From Sipunculus nudus (taxonomy: Eukaryota; Annelida; Sipuncula; Golfingiida; Sipunculidae), in contig CM049316.1 of NCBI GenBank assembly GCA_026874595.1, forward strand, positions 34,541,339-34,605,338: a stretch of DNA of 64,000 nt. Reading direction: 5' to 3'. Below, piece after piece: positions 35,647 through 47,900 of this stretch; position 1 is the first letter of the stretch, and the number at the start of each line of letters is the position of its first letter. Made by a program: the position numbers and the translations under genes. The notes under the pieces were generated by a model. The model saw nothing but the letters and a program-made list of their open reading frames with translations. It was not told where the DNA came from and searched no databases.

Positions 35647-36094
35647 CTTTTTAGAACATGTGGTCAACTGAAGTTGCACAGCGGCCTGGTCGAATTTGTC
35701 TGCACAGTACTTTGCAGGTGTATCAATAAGAAAGGCATTCCAAGTAATTGAAGCTTCTATTTAAACATGACCAGCCTGTTGCCACAAAAGGTATTTTCTA
35801 TATACTTAAATAGCATGAATTCTAAAGCTTTAACAGAGATATTACATCTATAAATATGAAAAATAAACTTTTGGAAACGAAAAGCATTCTTTACGTTGAA
35901 TTGACCTTCTCCACTTCCACAATGGAATTTTGAAAGGCGCAATTTATAATCCAACGATTGGACTCACCCAACAGAGCCTACAGAGAAGGAAATATTTGAT
36001 TACATACACATATATGCTATCTCACATTAGGGCACATCGAGCGTTTAAACATGAAGTGCAATCAACAAGAACAATCACGATGACTTTCTTACAG

Positions 36095-36230
36095 GGTACT
36101 CGCTGATGGAAACAATTCTGACAATTCTGAACATCACGAACGACTGTGAGGTTGTAGGAGTATTACTGGGAGCGGCTCATCTAGACCGTATAAATATAAT
36201 TACCAGTGGGTTACCAGGACTCATCTTACA
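36095..36230 (+). CDS. Candidate internal exon, unrecognised (+ strand)
   Basis: The acceptor is GACTTTCTTACAG and the donor CTTACA|GTGAGT (36231). The 136 bases are open in one frame (two leading bases): YSLMETILTILNITNDCEVV, then GVLLGAAHLDRINIITSGLP and GLIL. It ends with two bases of a split codon, so the next exon must start with one. The candidate at 39205 does. I do not recognise the domain. The first half could be a hydrophobic helix. Confidence 0.3.
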
Positions 36231-36239
36231 GTGAGTAAA

Positions 36240-39200
36240 AGAATATATTAAGAGTTAAGAATATTTAAGTAAATAGAATATATTGTATGTCAGCACTGAC
36301 AGTTTCCATGCGTTAGGAAACATTTAATTATATTTCAGGAGATGCTTTGGACATAAACAAAAAAAAAAGAAAGAAAATAAAATAAACAGACTTTACCCGA
36401 GCTGTTGAGTCAGGTGGAGGAAGTTAACCACTTTGAAATAACGACACAAAGCTCTGAAATATATGTTCACTAGGTCAGTGTCACCAGAGAGCTTTGGCAA
36501 GTTTTCTTTTTTTATATTATTTGACCATATAATAAGTATAGTGTATCAAGACGAGTCGTTTCATTTATTTATATATCTTATGCTACATCATGTATCAGTT
36601 TAAGCGAGGAAACTTGATGTAGGGAACCCAGGTGTTTTATTTGATGTCAGGCTCTATTCAATCATGACTCTAAGGGTATTGTTTCCTGTCAAATTCTTAA
36701 ATCTGTTCCAGCCACTTTACTATAGAAGCATTTTTTGTGTAGACTTCAAAGACAACACTGGAGCTAGTACATTTTTCTCACACTTAGTCTTCTACGGGGA
36801 CGTGCGACAGGTCAAGATATTACTGTAAGGCTATAGACCGTAGGTGATGTCAGGAGGTGAGACGTAGGATATTTGGCCATACCACTTCGGGGATGATGAG
36901 AGAGACCATCAGGGGACAGTCTGACAGATTGTTTTAGATTATCAGGAATCTCATAGGCACATTGCGACAAGCTATCGAGTGCTTTGTCGAGAGTGACTTT
37001 TTTTCTTTAAGTCAAGAGTCAAGGTCTGGGGTGCCTGAAAGCTCACGTCGGGTCAGTAAATGATTGATGGTCATCCACCCACCGTGGTAAAATTGAGGGC
37101 AGAGAAATTGACTTGGAACATCTGCTGATAATCTCGCGCTAATTTTCATAGACGTAAACAGCTGTCATGTTCATATGTGGATACTATTATCTACGGTCTT
37201 TTCACAGCGCTTTACTTATAGGCCTATTACCTATATCCCAAGCGCTGTTTGCTTTGGCCTGGTTTTCTTTGTTTCTACACGAGAGGGGAGCATTGTATGT
37301 TGGGCCATTAAGGTGAGACCTGGTCCTGGAAGAAACATCCTCTAGGATTTGCTGAAATGGTCACATGATTTAAAAAATAGCAAATATAAATGCTGTTGGC
37401 AGGGGTTGAAGAGGCAATTATGTATGAGTTAGACCACAAACCGGTCCATAACTATTTGTGGTCCCCTTGACTGTATAACCAATGCCCGATATGCGACACA
37501 CAACTGATGCGACAAGGAATCTACATAATTATCAGGACGTGTTGCCAGCAAAAAGGTTTACTAGCCAAGCGAGAAATACATGGAATCGATATTGTTATAT
37601 TTCGTTTTTGAGTAACTAGCTCATCTCCCGGCTACCACAGGCTCAGAGAGAATGGCCCGGCACGTCGTTTGCACAAATGCTTGTGCACACAGGATGCCCG
37701 GCTGGTGAGCTGTAATTCAAACGAAATTTAACAACATTTGCTCCGTGGAAATCTCGATGGCAGGTTCCAGTTTTGATGGTAACGGATACATGGCTTAGCT
37801 AACATAGTCATAATGTCATAATCGGTCCATGATGCGAGAATGCAGAGGGAGCAATTAAATTCGACTGTTTTAGTAATTTTACTAACAGTAACCATACAAC
37901 TGTCGATCATCAAACGCGCTTGAAGAGCAGCTGTGGACGGGGCCATGTTGCCTGCCGAGCGTTTCTTAACAGGCATTTGGTTGGCTGCTAGTCAAATTGT
38001 TTTTCAGCAGACGACCCGCCACCTGGTTTCTAAGTCATAGTAAATCACAGGGATGGAGTTACTATGCTATTCAGCAGGAATTTACAGAAATAATATAAAA
38101 GCGGAAAAGGGGAAGAAGTCCAAAGGGGTTCGGATCTCCCGCCCAACCCCCCATCGCTATATTATTATATAAAGAACCCTGGCCATTAACAGATAACAGA
38201 ACAAAACACAAGTGACAAGTGAAGATTTTGTTGTTAACCCTTAGGAATAACATATCTCAGGATTATTTGCAAATCCATCAGCAACATGTTACAATATGTT
38301 AATTTCAAAACCTACTTTTCAGGCCCTTATAAAGAGTTGCAACTGCCTTCTACCTTGATCCAAAATCGTAGTTTCCGACGGCTGGCGCTCCGATAACGTT
38401 TTCGAATTATTTAATTTATCGCTGGATTTGGAGAGAAATAGGGAAAATGACCCCCTTAGGACACACTTGGCATCATTCCCAACATTTGAGAAATAAACTG
38501 TGCATATTTGAGGCATCGCCAGAGCGGAGCTCCGTGAAGAATCAACAATTATAATATAGATATATGTGTTTTCTGTTGGTATGTATATATATTTGCTTAT
38601 ATTTACGAAATTGGATTATCAAGTATATGAACTGCTGTTCATACAACGAATATCAATCATAAAGGCTATTATAAATATTTATGTGCGATAAGAGTTTTTT
38701 TTAATGTTTTAAGCACATCTGAGTAAGTCAATGGGCAAAACACTGATTTGACGGCAAATTGCCGCATTTATATACAAGTCCCATGACGGTGAAGACGCGC
38801 TTAATGATGGATGTATACGCTCGTTAAAGCTGGGTCGTTGTTTCCGCTGGCAAATCAAAAGAAACAGCCAAGAGGGTTATAATTAATAAATATAGGCCAA
38901 AAACGTCGATATCACTGCACACAGGCCGCTTGTTTTGTTTTTATCAGTGTTTTCATAATATGTGGGGCCCGCAAAAATAATCATAACAAATTCAACCCCC
39001 CCCCCCCCCCCCTTGACTGAGGCTGGCATTCCCTAAACTGAATATTTATGATGACATAGTGCTTTAGAATTTAGTGTGGCTTGTTGTAAACGTAGACAAG
39101 TTCATATCTTACCTCCCATCGAAGTTAATATAAAATCCAGTCTGAAAGCACACATGTATAATGCCTGATGCCTCAGTGATTCTGATATCTGTTACCACCA
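36240..39200. other. Intergenic or intronic stretch
   Basis: A poly(C) run lies at 38996-39012. Two minus-strand frames look somewhat protein-like but unplaced: 37728-37976 (contains MAPSTAALQARLMIDSCMVT) and 38319-38516 (contains MPQICTVYFSNVGNDAKCVL, followed by a possible donor CAAG|GTAGAA). I cannot support either as a gene. Confidence 0.35.
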
Positions 39201-39204
39201 CCAG

Positions 39205-39324
39205 ATGTCAGTACCTTTCGGTCGGCTGTTTACAGTTTGTTGTGGGCGATAATAGACACCCACGTGTTCTTACTGACAACACCATCAAGCTGACCTGGCT
39301 GACCAACACGACGAGCTGCATGCA
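39205..39324 (+). CDS. Candidate internal exon, unrecognised (+ strand)
   Basis: The acceptor is TGTTACCACCACCAG and the donor ATGCA|GTAAGT (39325). The 120 bases are open in one frame with one leading base: CQYLSVGCLQFVVGDNRHPR, then VLTDNTIKLTWLTNTTSCM. The entry phase fits the exit phase of the candidate at 36095-36230, 3 kb upstream, so the two may be consecutive exons. It contains two potential N-glycosylation sequons near its end only by composition. Function unknown. Confidence 0.3.
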
Positions 39325-39862
39325 GTAAGTATATGAAGCCTGTTGGTATTATCATGTAGTCACAGCACCCATTTTAGAAGAACCAATTAGAATTCTTTTT
39401 CAAGCATAACCGTTAAAGGGACATAATCAGGAGCAATATTATTCCTATTCTTTCACACTATCAGTTGAGAACTGAGGGTCCGATCCGAAGTGCAACTGGC
39501 CTAGGCCAGTGCCAGGATTGGCCAGTCCTGTAAATAGGTCAGTCAGGCCTCTACCAGCTACCCTCTGTTTGCCCAAGGGATTACAGGAGAGTATTTGTAT
39601 TTACACAATTAATTAGCTCAGATTAATTATTCTTAGCCTCCATTCTTTCAAAGTTATTTCCAACTTGCATGTGCATTCATTCTAGCCCATATAAAACACC
39701 TTCTTTACTCTTTGGACATAATTTCTATATTATTTTTATATTATTTTTCACCATTTATAATGATATAATTAACATCATTAATACCAAATCCCTAGAATTT
39801 TTTAGAACTTAATCTGGTTAAAGTAGGTCTGATCACTCAATCATGCTGATTGTATCCACAGT

Positions 39863-39881
39863 GCTCTCTCTCTCTCTCTTC
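39863..39881. repeat. Short (CT)n tract
   Basis: About 18 bp of CT. Confidence 0.8.
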
Positions 39882-40059
39882 ACCTGAAGAGCTAGAGAGA
39901 AAGTGGGAGTGCGTGTTTGAGGTTCACCATGCCTCAAGTGAGACTTTTGATGGGTCCTTCTTCACATGTTGATAAGAACAAAGGCTACAGCACTTATCAC
40001 AGCTCTTGCTAATTACTTAATCTGGTTCCAGGTTTGGAAACTCACTTTTGCATATACAG

Positions 40060-40068
40060 CTCTTTCTT

Positions 40069-40141
<73 letters not shown>

Positions 40142-40144
40142 GTA
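40060..40144. repeat. (CT)n(TA)n compound microsatellite
   Basis: A CTTT/CT tract followed by about 40 bp of TA. Confidence 0.95.
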
Positions 40145-41405
40145 TCCTTCTGCAGTGTTGCTCCTAGGCATGAAAAGCAAAGGGACACCAGGCCCCTTGA
40201 TGTAATTTCTTGGGGACAAACCAAAATTAGGTGGGGACATGTTCTTCGAAGCAAAATTTTATGTTAAAATAATCAATGTAATATGAATGTTGTAAGTTTG
40301 CGCATTTTGAATAAAAAGTATTATAAAGGCTGGAATCATTACATATATTACATATAATCAATGTTAAGCTTTCACAAAACTGAAATCTAGGAAATTCAGG
40401 GCTCAGTACTTATCAACATTACACATAGATGAACATGTATAGATTGCAAATTGCTGACACACAATTATCTATTTTGCTGCTTGAGGAATCACGCGACAGC
40501 TGATGCCATTCAAAGTGGCAAGTCAGTATCCAAACTTTTGAACAGCTCTGTTTGCGTAAAAAGAAAAAAATTGACACAAGGTTTTATTTGCTATCGTTTA
40601 ATGTTACAAAGATAGGCTATTCAGAAAGTCAACTGTATACCAGCGTAAGTTGCTGTGGTTCAACGTTAGTTAACTCAGTTTGTTAAAGTCTGTTACCGGC
40701 GTGGTAATATTAAATTATGGTTTGACAAGAATGAAAGGAATACAATAAACATCCAAATTTCTTTTCACATGCAATAAAACTAAAACGATCAGTAACTGAA
40801 ACTAAATGGGACATTTCCATATCATTTATGATAGACGTAGCAGTGGAACGATGTTGCATGTTAGCTGGGAAAATCTGAGGCTGGCACTGCCTTATAGGCT
40901 TAATAAAATTGTTAGGCAAGTATCAAACGACTAGACATCACAAGTACTTTTTAAAAAATTTGATCTTTATTTATTACAGAAACTGTACTCAGAATATTTT
41001 TATCAGTACATCTTGATTTCTGAAATTTTTGTGTTAAACTAGTATGTAGGCCTACCTGTGGAAAACGATGTCAGCTTAGACAGTAGCCTCCATATCATAC
41101 TTGTTCAACCAGTATCAAACAGTTTTAAAATGTCTAGATTATTGGTCCGAGAAAATATAAAGCAACTATTAACAAAGTAGATCGGTTCTTCTGAACATTA
41201 AATTTTAGTATCAATTATATAATGTGATAATGAGTCATTTAGTCACAAGGAACACCACACTTTCGATGAAATATATTCCCGGGCTTAGGCTTATTTTCAT
41301 ATCGGGCTGCAGTGAAATCACGTGACCCCCGGGGCTCTATGGATGAGGGAATTCCTATTCAAATTAATGCATGTGACACTTTCAGTCCACTATAGATATA
41401 TGCTA
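40145..41405. other. Non-coding stretch
   Basis: No gene, RNA or known repeat recognised. Confidence 0.45.
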
Positions 41406-41407
41406 AT

Positions 41408-41512
<105 letters not shown>

Positions 41513-41518
41513 GATATA

Positions 41519-41752
41519 GTTGTATCCCCTTCTGTCTCTCCATCTGTCTCTGTCAATATATATGTTTATCAATATACACACGGCTCTTTCACTCTCTCTC
41601 CCTCTTTCTCTCTCTTTGAAATATATGTATAGCTCCATCCCCTTCTGTCTCTCTCTTCCTCTGTTTCCAGCTCCATCTCTCTCTGTCAATATATATAATT
41701 ATCTATATACACACAGCTCCATCTCTCTCTCTCTCTCTCTCTGCCCTGGTTA
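41519..41752. repeat. Pyrimidine-rich tandem repeat (CTCCATC...CTCTCTGTCAATATATA)
   Basis: Diverged units containing TCTCTGTCAATATATAT (41544 and 41680), ACACACRGCTC and CTCTCTCTCTCT. Simple sequence, not coding. Confidence 0.8.
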
Positions 41753-41884
41753 CTTATTTCAGTAGGTTTCACTTAACATGGTTAGATCATATAAAGTATT
41801 GCACACTTGTATTATACTGCTAATTGCTCAAATACCTTGAACAAACACTTCACACTTGTGATTAGCAGTCAGTTAATGATGGGT

Positions 41885-42005
41885 TACCCCAGTACTGGCC
41901 TATCCTTGAGCAAGCACACCACTTAGTGAGGGGTAACCCCTGCCTCCAGTACTGGCCTATCCTGGCACTGACCTATCCTGGCAGCTGCCAGGATAGGCCA
42001 GTAGC
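41885..42005. repeat. CTGGCCTATCCTGGCA direct and inverted repeats
   Basis: The word ACTGGCCTATCCT occurs directly at 41893 and 41950, and GACCTATCCTGGCAG follows at 41970. It then folds back perfectly: 41972-41997 is a 26-bp perfect palindrome centred on CAGCTG. A related degenerate phrase is at 39498-39545. Confidence 0.85.
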
Positions 42006-42689
42006 ACTTTGGGTACTGTTGTATCAGTTCAGTTTTGTTTTATACAAAGGTTTCCCAGCAAAACCATTGCAGCACACAGTCTCATTTCCTATCATACGAC
42101 TGTTTAACACCTTGTTACAGCCATGTGCGTTGGTAAACACAGCCTGTTTACCATAACAAAGCTGTGTGACCAGAGGTCTGATTAAGAGGGGCAACATGCA
42201 GTGTTTCAGCCATCCGGAACATGTGTAACTTTTTTTTAGCCAAGTCAGTCAGAGCATCTCCTGACTGGCATGTGTTGTGGCTCTGTGCAGAACACGGTCT
42301 GACACATGGTGTTTATGTTGACTTGCAATTGCGCCCATTTAACTGTTTTTAACACTTGTTTATAGGAGTAAGCAAACAGTTTCCTGCCTATATTTTGGCA
42401 GGTACAGAATTATTTTTAATGGAAGAAGCTATTTTTTGTGTTAATTTAACATGGTTTGTAGGTAATTAGGTCCCTTTAACCAGCTAGCTGTAGTGCCGAT
42501 GCGTGGGAGATTTGACCTCTCAACCTGGGAATAGGATAAGGACCTCTGAACCATTTGGATTGGGGACCCAGGGGGGGGGGGGGGAGCAGGGAATGGGTCT
42601 ATCAGTGCCAATGGATCCCACTTACTCCCATTTTTATGAGTCTATGTTATAACTTTTGGTTATATCTGTTGGAAACATATATAGCATAG

Positions 42690-42885
42690 GATGTAGGGTT
42701 CATTGGCATTGATGGATTGCTGTCTTCAGTAACCTGAGAGTGGCGAAGGAAGTCGGAGAACCCGGGGAGAACCACCAACCTTGGATGTGCCACTACAACC
42801 AACTCTCATGGCAACACCTGGGATCAAACCCAGGTCGTCAGCGGAGAGGGAAAAGTGTTTTACCACTCAACTGTCCGGGCCCTTG
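42690..42885 (-). mobile_element. tRNA-derived SINE (same family as 30640-30868)
   Basis: On the minus strand the head starts AAGGGCCCGGACAGTTGAGT and carries a degenerate B box (GGTTTGATCCC, about 42825). The body shares GGAGAACCCGGGGAGAACCA and ACTACAACCAACTCTCAT with the other copies. Confidence 0.75.
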
Positions 42886-43371
42886 TACATATGGCTATTA
42901 ACTTTCTTTTATGTTGCTGCAGAATCATCAACTGTGAAAGTAGTTGTCTTGTCCAGTGATGCTTTATTCCGATTCACTCTGCTTTTCTCCATCACATCAG
43001 TGTGATTGTATCATAGTTGTGGATTCTGCAACAATGATAGTAGTTACCCACCAGTACCGCATGTCCACCGGCTCAAGTAGCTGTACTGATTGTACCCAAT
43101 GTAATAAAGAGCAAATTTATGGGAATAAAGTGTCTTGAGATGAGACAATCTTTTATTCAGACCAAAAGAACACATGCACAGGCTTATATAGTTACAATCT
43201 GTAATATAATACCTGTCAGTTGGTAGGTCTGTTCATATGAATGTATTGATCATTAGTTATCAAATAAAAATATCTCTACTTCCATGCTAGAGCTTCTTTT
43301 CTGCTGGACTCAACCTCTGAATACAAGTCCAGGTTGTAAAGGTTGGGGTTTATAGTCTGATATCACTGACA

Positions 43372-43680
43372 ATGTCAGTCTCATCCCACTTTACACTTTG
43401 CCTTCCTGGTCTTTCAGGCCTGTTCATACTTGTTGCTTTTCCTGGCTCCATGTGGAGCACACAACCCAAGCAGCCATATCAGGTGCAAAAAGGTTATTCA
43501 TTCTACCTTTGCCTTCCTCCCATGACCAGTATCAATTCACTCCTGGGTCGAGAGGGCCACCCCTGTGGTAAAGACTTTGCCTAGGAGTCTTAGTGCAGAA
43601 GGCGGTCAGAATGGGACTTAAACCAACAACCTTGCGGTCACAAGTCTAGCACCCTATCCGTTATGCCACCACGCTCCACA
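43372..43680 (-). mobile_element. tRNA-derived SINE, second family
   Basis: Minus strand: GGAGCGTGGTGGCATAACGG (A box TGGCATAACGG), then GACCGCAAGGTTGTTGGTTT (B box GGTTTAAGTCC) and a body with CTAGGCAAAGTCTTTACCAC. The 70-codon frame over it is not a gene. Confidence 0.75.
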
Positions 43681-43838
43681 AGTCCAAATCCAGAAATAAA
43701 TTTACTGTTTAAAAGTAATGTATTATTTACCATTATTAAATCTAAGTCTGTTGTGTTCCTACTCCGCTTACACAAGGAGGGTTTTCTTGTGTTTGGACGG
43801 CAGCTATTTTTTCATGGCACCCGCTTCAACGGTTCAGG

Positions 43839-43846
43839 GGTAGAGC
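43839..43846. repeat. Left target-site duplication of hAT-2
   Basis: GGTAGAGC, identical to 45792-45799. Confidence 0.8.
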
Positions 43847-44064
43847 CAGACATGGGGTAATAGTAATAGATAATAGTAATAGGCAGTAATTCAATTACTT
43901 TTCATCAGTAATAGGCAATAATAGATAATAGGCAGTCCAAAAATGTAGAATAATAGTAATAGTAATAGTAATAGTAATAGGCAGATGAGTAATAGATCAA
44001 TAGCTATTACTTTTAACTATTACCAGTCTGGGGGTAATAAAGAGTTTGTGGGTCTGAGTGCAAG

Positions 44065-44390
44065 TCAGCAGGAACACTGATAAGGGCCCCAGCTTAGGTG
44101 AACCTGCATGCTTTCATGCTCATTAACAGGTGGCACAGGCTTATCCTGGGCCATGATGTTCTTACTAACAACAATAGCACATGATGACTGCATTGTTGGT
44201 ACATCAATGAAGGTGTTTTCCATGAATACTGACTCTTTACAATCAAAGCACAGTACAACCATGCCCTTTGATGTTTGTGTATAAGCAACTGTTAGCTGGG
44301 GCAGAACCCAGTCAGGCAGATCACCAAAGGTTAACTCATACCTGGTGACTGGTTCCCAACTAAAAATTGTTACTAAAACTGTACCTTTTT
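44065..44390 (-). CDS. Open frame inside hAT-2, unrecognised (about 105 codons)
   Basis: The minus-strand frame runs from a stop near 44392 to TGA at 44065. It includes FSWEPVTRYELTFGDLPDWV, LPQLTVAYTQTSKGMVVLCF, DCKESVFMENTFIDVPTMQS and a tail with HLSWGPYQCSC. It has balanced composition, and two acceptor-like TTTTTAG/TTTTAG words lie at its start. It does not resemble hAT transposase and runs opposite to the transposase remnant. It may be host coding sequence captured by the element, or chance. Confidence 0.3.
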
Positions 44391-44908
44391 AAACACAAAT
44401 CTGTGACTACTTCCTTTCCAATCTTGTGGCTTTCTTTTGTGACTTTATTTCCTACCCAAAATTGTGACTTTTATTTCCTGTGTGTGACATATTTCTTGCA
44501 ATTATATTTTCACCAGTCAGAAAGGAACACTCCATGAAAACCTTGTTTGCCTTATGTTATAAACATGTCTCACCTCCCAGATGAAACTGGATGACAATAG
44601 TGCGGAAGTACATTTGATTTAAGGCAGAAAATGAAATGTACATGTAATATTGAGTTAGTGTTCCTTTCAAAGTAAACTATGCAACTGCATTCAGTTGCAA
44701 TTTGAATTTTGTTAAATTACAAAGAATTTTCAGTTATGTGAAACAGGTAAATAATAATAGTAACATTTTCAGATACCCACCCTGATACAATGAAGGAAAC
44801 CATACTCTTATGATGAGGACAAAGTTTACACATCACCAAGGCTCACTGATTATTGCAGCATCTTAATAAACTAGGTATCTATGAGTAGGCAAAAGGGAAA
44901 CCCCTTGA

Positions 44909-45012
44909 AAAAGCCCTCAAACCCTTATCTTGCCTCCCTTGCCTACTTCAACCCCTGTCGAATGCGTCTTTAGGACTGCAGGAATAATCTTCAGATCATT
45001 GCTGGGTGTAGG
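44909..45012 (+). pseudogene. hAT transposase dimerisation-domain remnant
   Basis: One frame reads NPYLASLA (about 44919-44942) and the next reads LPTSTPVECVFRTAGIIFRS (44939-44998). Together these follow the hAT C-terminal signature (YP.LA.LA..yLpiPaTSaPsERvFS.AG.i). Cys replaces the usual Arg after Glu, and Arg replaces Ser after Phe. A one-base frame change separates the two parts. No upstream DDE or BED regions were seen. Confidence 0.6.
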
Positions 45013-45791
45013 ACAATCCCCCCTCCCCCTCTTTTGGATTACTCAATTAAAAATAACTCAATTAAAATTTACTATATATTTTATATTTTTGGTTAAATAT
45101 ACAAAAAACAATATCAGTGTATACCTTACACTAGTAAGGTTATGAAAATAAAAATAATCAGTCAAATGAAAATGCATATAAGCAGTATTTGATGAATAAT
45201 CATTCATGATAATACAGATGTATATATTGTTGGCGTTTATATTGTTGATAATAAATTAAGTGACTCATTAATTATCTATATATACAATATTCTATTACTG
45301 CACAGTTATTCCTGCACTATAACAGGACTCACTTTAAAGAATTTTAAATGTAGCCATACATTTAAAAAAATAATCTCAAATTTAAAATAAAGCTGGCAAA
45401 ATTTGGGAGGGGGGGGGGGGAGGGGGGCTCTTGTCTGTACCACACTTTTGCCACCTGGGGGATTCAACAGCTTATGTTCATCAGGTGCAATGGACACTTC
45501 ATTTAGTTATGAACTATTCATGCACCATTTCTTGTATATTTAGTGGTTGGTAACATATTTTAGTGTGGCCTAACGAGCGATCAACATAAGATTCTTCAAG
45601 ATTAAATGTTTTTACTTATTTTTATTAAACCAGTAATAGTTAATAGTAATAGTAATAGGAGTAAAGTAATAGTAATAGCCACCTATTACTTTTGTTGAAA
45701 CACTGTAAATATTAGTTAATAGTAATAGGCAAACACCCAAAGTAATTGTAATAGGCCCTATTATTGAAATCAGTAATAGGCCCCATGTCTG

Positions 45792-45799
45792 GGTAGAGC
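45792..45799. repeat. Right target-site duplication of hAT-2
   Basis: GGTAGAGC, identical to 43839-43846. Confidence 0.8.
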
Positions 45800-47120
45800 A
45801 CAGGATACAAAAACAGGAAATAACTCACATACGACTGAAACAAGTGCACCTTTAGGGGTCCCTCAGTGTTATACACCCTTGATCTGCTGGTGTGGTACAC
45901 AGTGCCTTAATTGTTGACGCCCAAAACCAGAATGGATGAACAATGTACCTATAGTTAAGCCAGCATATAAAATGGGCTATTTAATTACTGTCACAAAAAA
46001 TATGTTTAAATTTGTTATGTCTTCAAGGCATGTCTACCAGTGGAGATAAATGTATTACCCAGAAGCACAGACCTTGGTTTCATTTTCTTTCCTAAAGACT
46101 TCTGTGCTCAAACAGGTTACTGGACAATTTTAACATATGACTCTTTATTTAAAAACCTTTCTTCATCAAGTCATTAAACTTTGTGTTGACAGTTCTTTTC
46201 AAACTGTGCAGGGAATAATTCACCTGGGTTTACTTTGCAGTTTGATGATTAATTCTGTTCAAGTGCTAATCATTTGCTTGGATTCAGGTCCACAAATAAA
46301 ATTATAATTTAGAAAGGCAAAAGGACTGTTTGAACAAATTTATATGAAGTTTACACGTAGTGTCTTCTGATTTTAAATTTACTGTTTTTTTATGACTAAA
46401 TACTGTTTTATGATTGCCATGACAATAAGTTTATATATTATAAATAGGTTTTTGCAGCACTGTTACAGGCTGGTTCTAGTATTAAACTCCTATGATCCAA
46501 ATGAACCTAATTATATTCCTAGTAGCTAGTTATAATTACAAAAAAAAAAATGGCTGTCAAATCAAGCAAATGCTTAAACTGCTAATCAGAGTCATAAACT
46601 GCTAACTATTTTGTAACATTGGTTAGAGCTCTATGATTTGCTAATAATTTTCTCTGATTAATTTATTCCTTGAGGCCTGAGGTGATGGAAAGGCAAGACA
46701 TCATCTATCTAGTATCTTTATCTACCTTACAGTAAATATATATACATGTGAAAAGTTTGATACCTGCCCTGGGAACTACTCCTTTCTCAGAATTCCCCAG
46801 AAATACCACACTGGGAAATAATCATAACTCTGGGGAATAAGAAAAAGAAAAAAAATTGGTACATATATATACTTTAATAAAAAGAAAAGGAAAATCAGTG
46901 CAAAGGTTTAAGTATTTAAATTCAGAAAAAGCATGGAGTCTCAATCCATTCAATATTATAAATTAAAAAATGTGTTATCTTTAAATGCGTGTGGTTTAAT
47001 CAGATTGTAACATGATTGTAAATTCACCTTTTAAAGAAAGTGAAGCTAAAAGCAGTTCCTTCTTAGAAGACTATTATAATATATTTTTGGATACATCAAG
47101 GTAAAAAAAAAGGTAAAGTC
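45800..47120. other. Non-coding stretch
   Basis: AT-rich intergenic DNA. No feature recognised. Confidence 0.5.
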
Positions 47121-47124
47121 TGCT

Positions 47125-47412
47125 GGCCTTTTACACCCGAGCCTAATGGCTCATCAGGCTGGAGCTTATCACGGTTTCAGTAGTGTGAAGCGACTAAAGA
47201 GTTAGACTCCTCCTGGATGGGACACTAGTCCATTGCAGGTTACCTTCCCAGTATTTACTGGTACCCATTTCTACTGCTGGGTGGACAGAGGCACACTTGC
47301 GGTTGGGACCTTGCCTAAGGGTCTTGGCAATGTGTGGGTCTGACCGGGATTCGAGCTCATGACCTCTCGATCATGAGCCCGGCACCTTAACCATTACACC
47401 ACCACCCTCACA
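47125..47412 (-). mobile_element. tRNA-derived SINE, third family
   Basis: Minus strand: GAGGGTGGTGGTGTAATGGT (A box TGGTGTAATGG), GTGCCGGGCTCATGATCGAG, B box AGCTCGAATCC. A body follows with CCTTAGGCAAGGTCCCAACC, TGTCCACCCAGCAGTAGAAA and GGTACCAGTAAATACTGGGA. Both polymerase III boxes are close to consensus. Confidence 0.85.
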
Positions 47413-47639
47413 TATGGATACATCAAAGCTGTTGATGATTTTCTTTGTTTTTGTACCATTTGAATAAAAATCTATACCATTAAGTGAGATTTAACTCTGG
47501 ATATCATTTTTGTCTCACTCAAGGAGGTTAAGCTTTTATCTTTGTCTGTTCACTTTTTGGTCTTTTTTCTTTGACCCCACTTAATTTTTGTGTATATCTG
47601 GATAAATGGATGGATCCAGTAAAACTATGTTGCCTTATT

Positions 47640-47900
47640 AAAGCAGGCCGATTCATATATCAAGTATATTAAACTTACATGAAATACAGTGTTTTCTACT
47701 AATGAGGTTTTAGTATAATTATACCAATATTTCATTCAAACACTAGCTGGAAATAAGTTTGCAGCAAGTGGGTTCAGTGATGCAAAACATAAACATACTG
47801 CTTATGCCACCTGGTTTTCATATCAAATCAAGACTTTTCAAGCTTTTAACTGGTGTTTCATCTTTGCCTCTTCTTCATTTTCCTTCTCCTTCAAGTGTTT
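47640..47900. repeat. Third copy of the ACAGTGTTT..CAATATTTCAT dispersed repeat
   Basis: Matches 16350-16640 piecewise (ACAGTGTTTTCTA, CCAATATTTCATTC, CATAAACATACTGC, GCCACCTG, CTTCTCCTT). Confidence 0.45.

Larger units (their letters stand above)
43847..45791. mobile_element. hAT-type DNA transposon, 1945 bp (hAT-2)
   Basis: The left end CAGACATGGGG (43847-43857) is the exact reverse complement of the right end CCCCATGTCTG (45781-45791). The 8 flanking bases GGTAGAGC are identical on both sides (43839-43846 and 45792-45799). Both ends continue into arrays of TAATAG/TAGTAA units (43857-44035 and 45632-45775). Inside, a broken hAT transposase C-terminus is visible (44909-45010) and an unexplained minus-strand frame (44065-44390). 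The right-hand side has a 13-base G-run near 45411. It is a decayed or deleted derivative of an autonomous hAT, of a different family from the other two hAT elements. Confidence 0.88.

Noticed and set aside
43372-43584. 70-codon plus-strand frame
   Set aside because: Lies entirely in a SINE read in the antisense direction.
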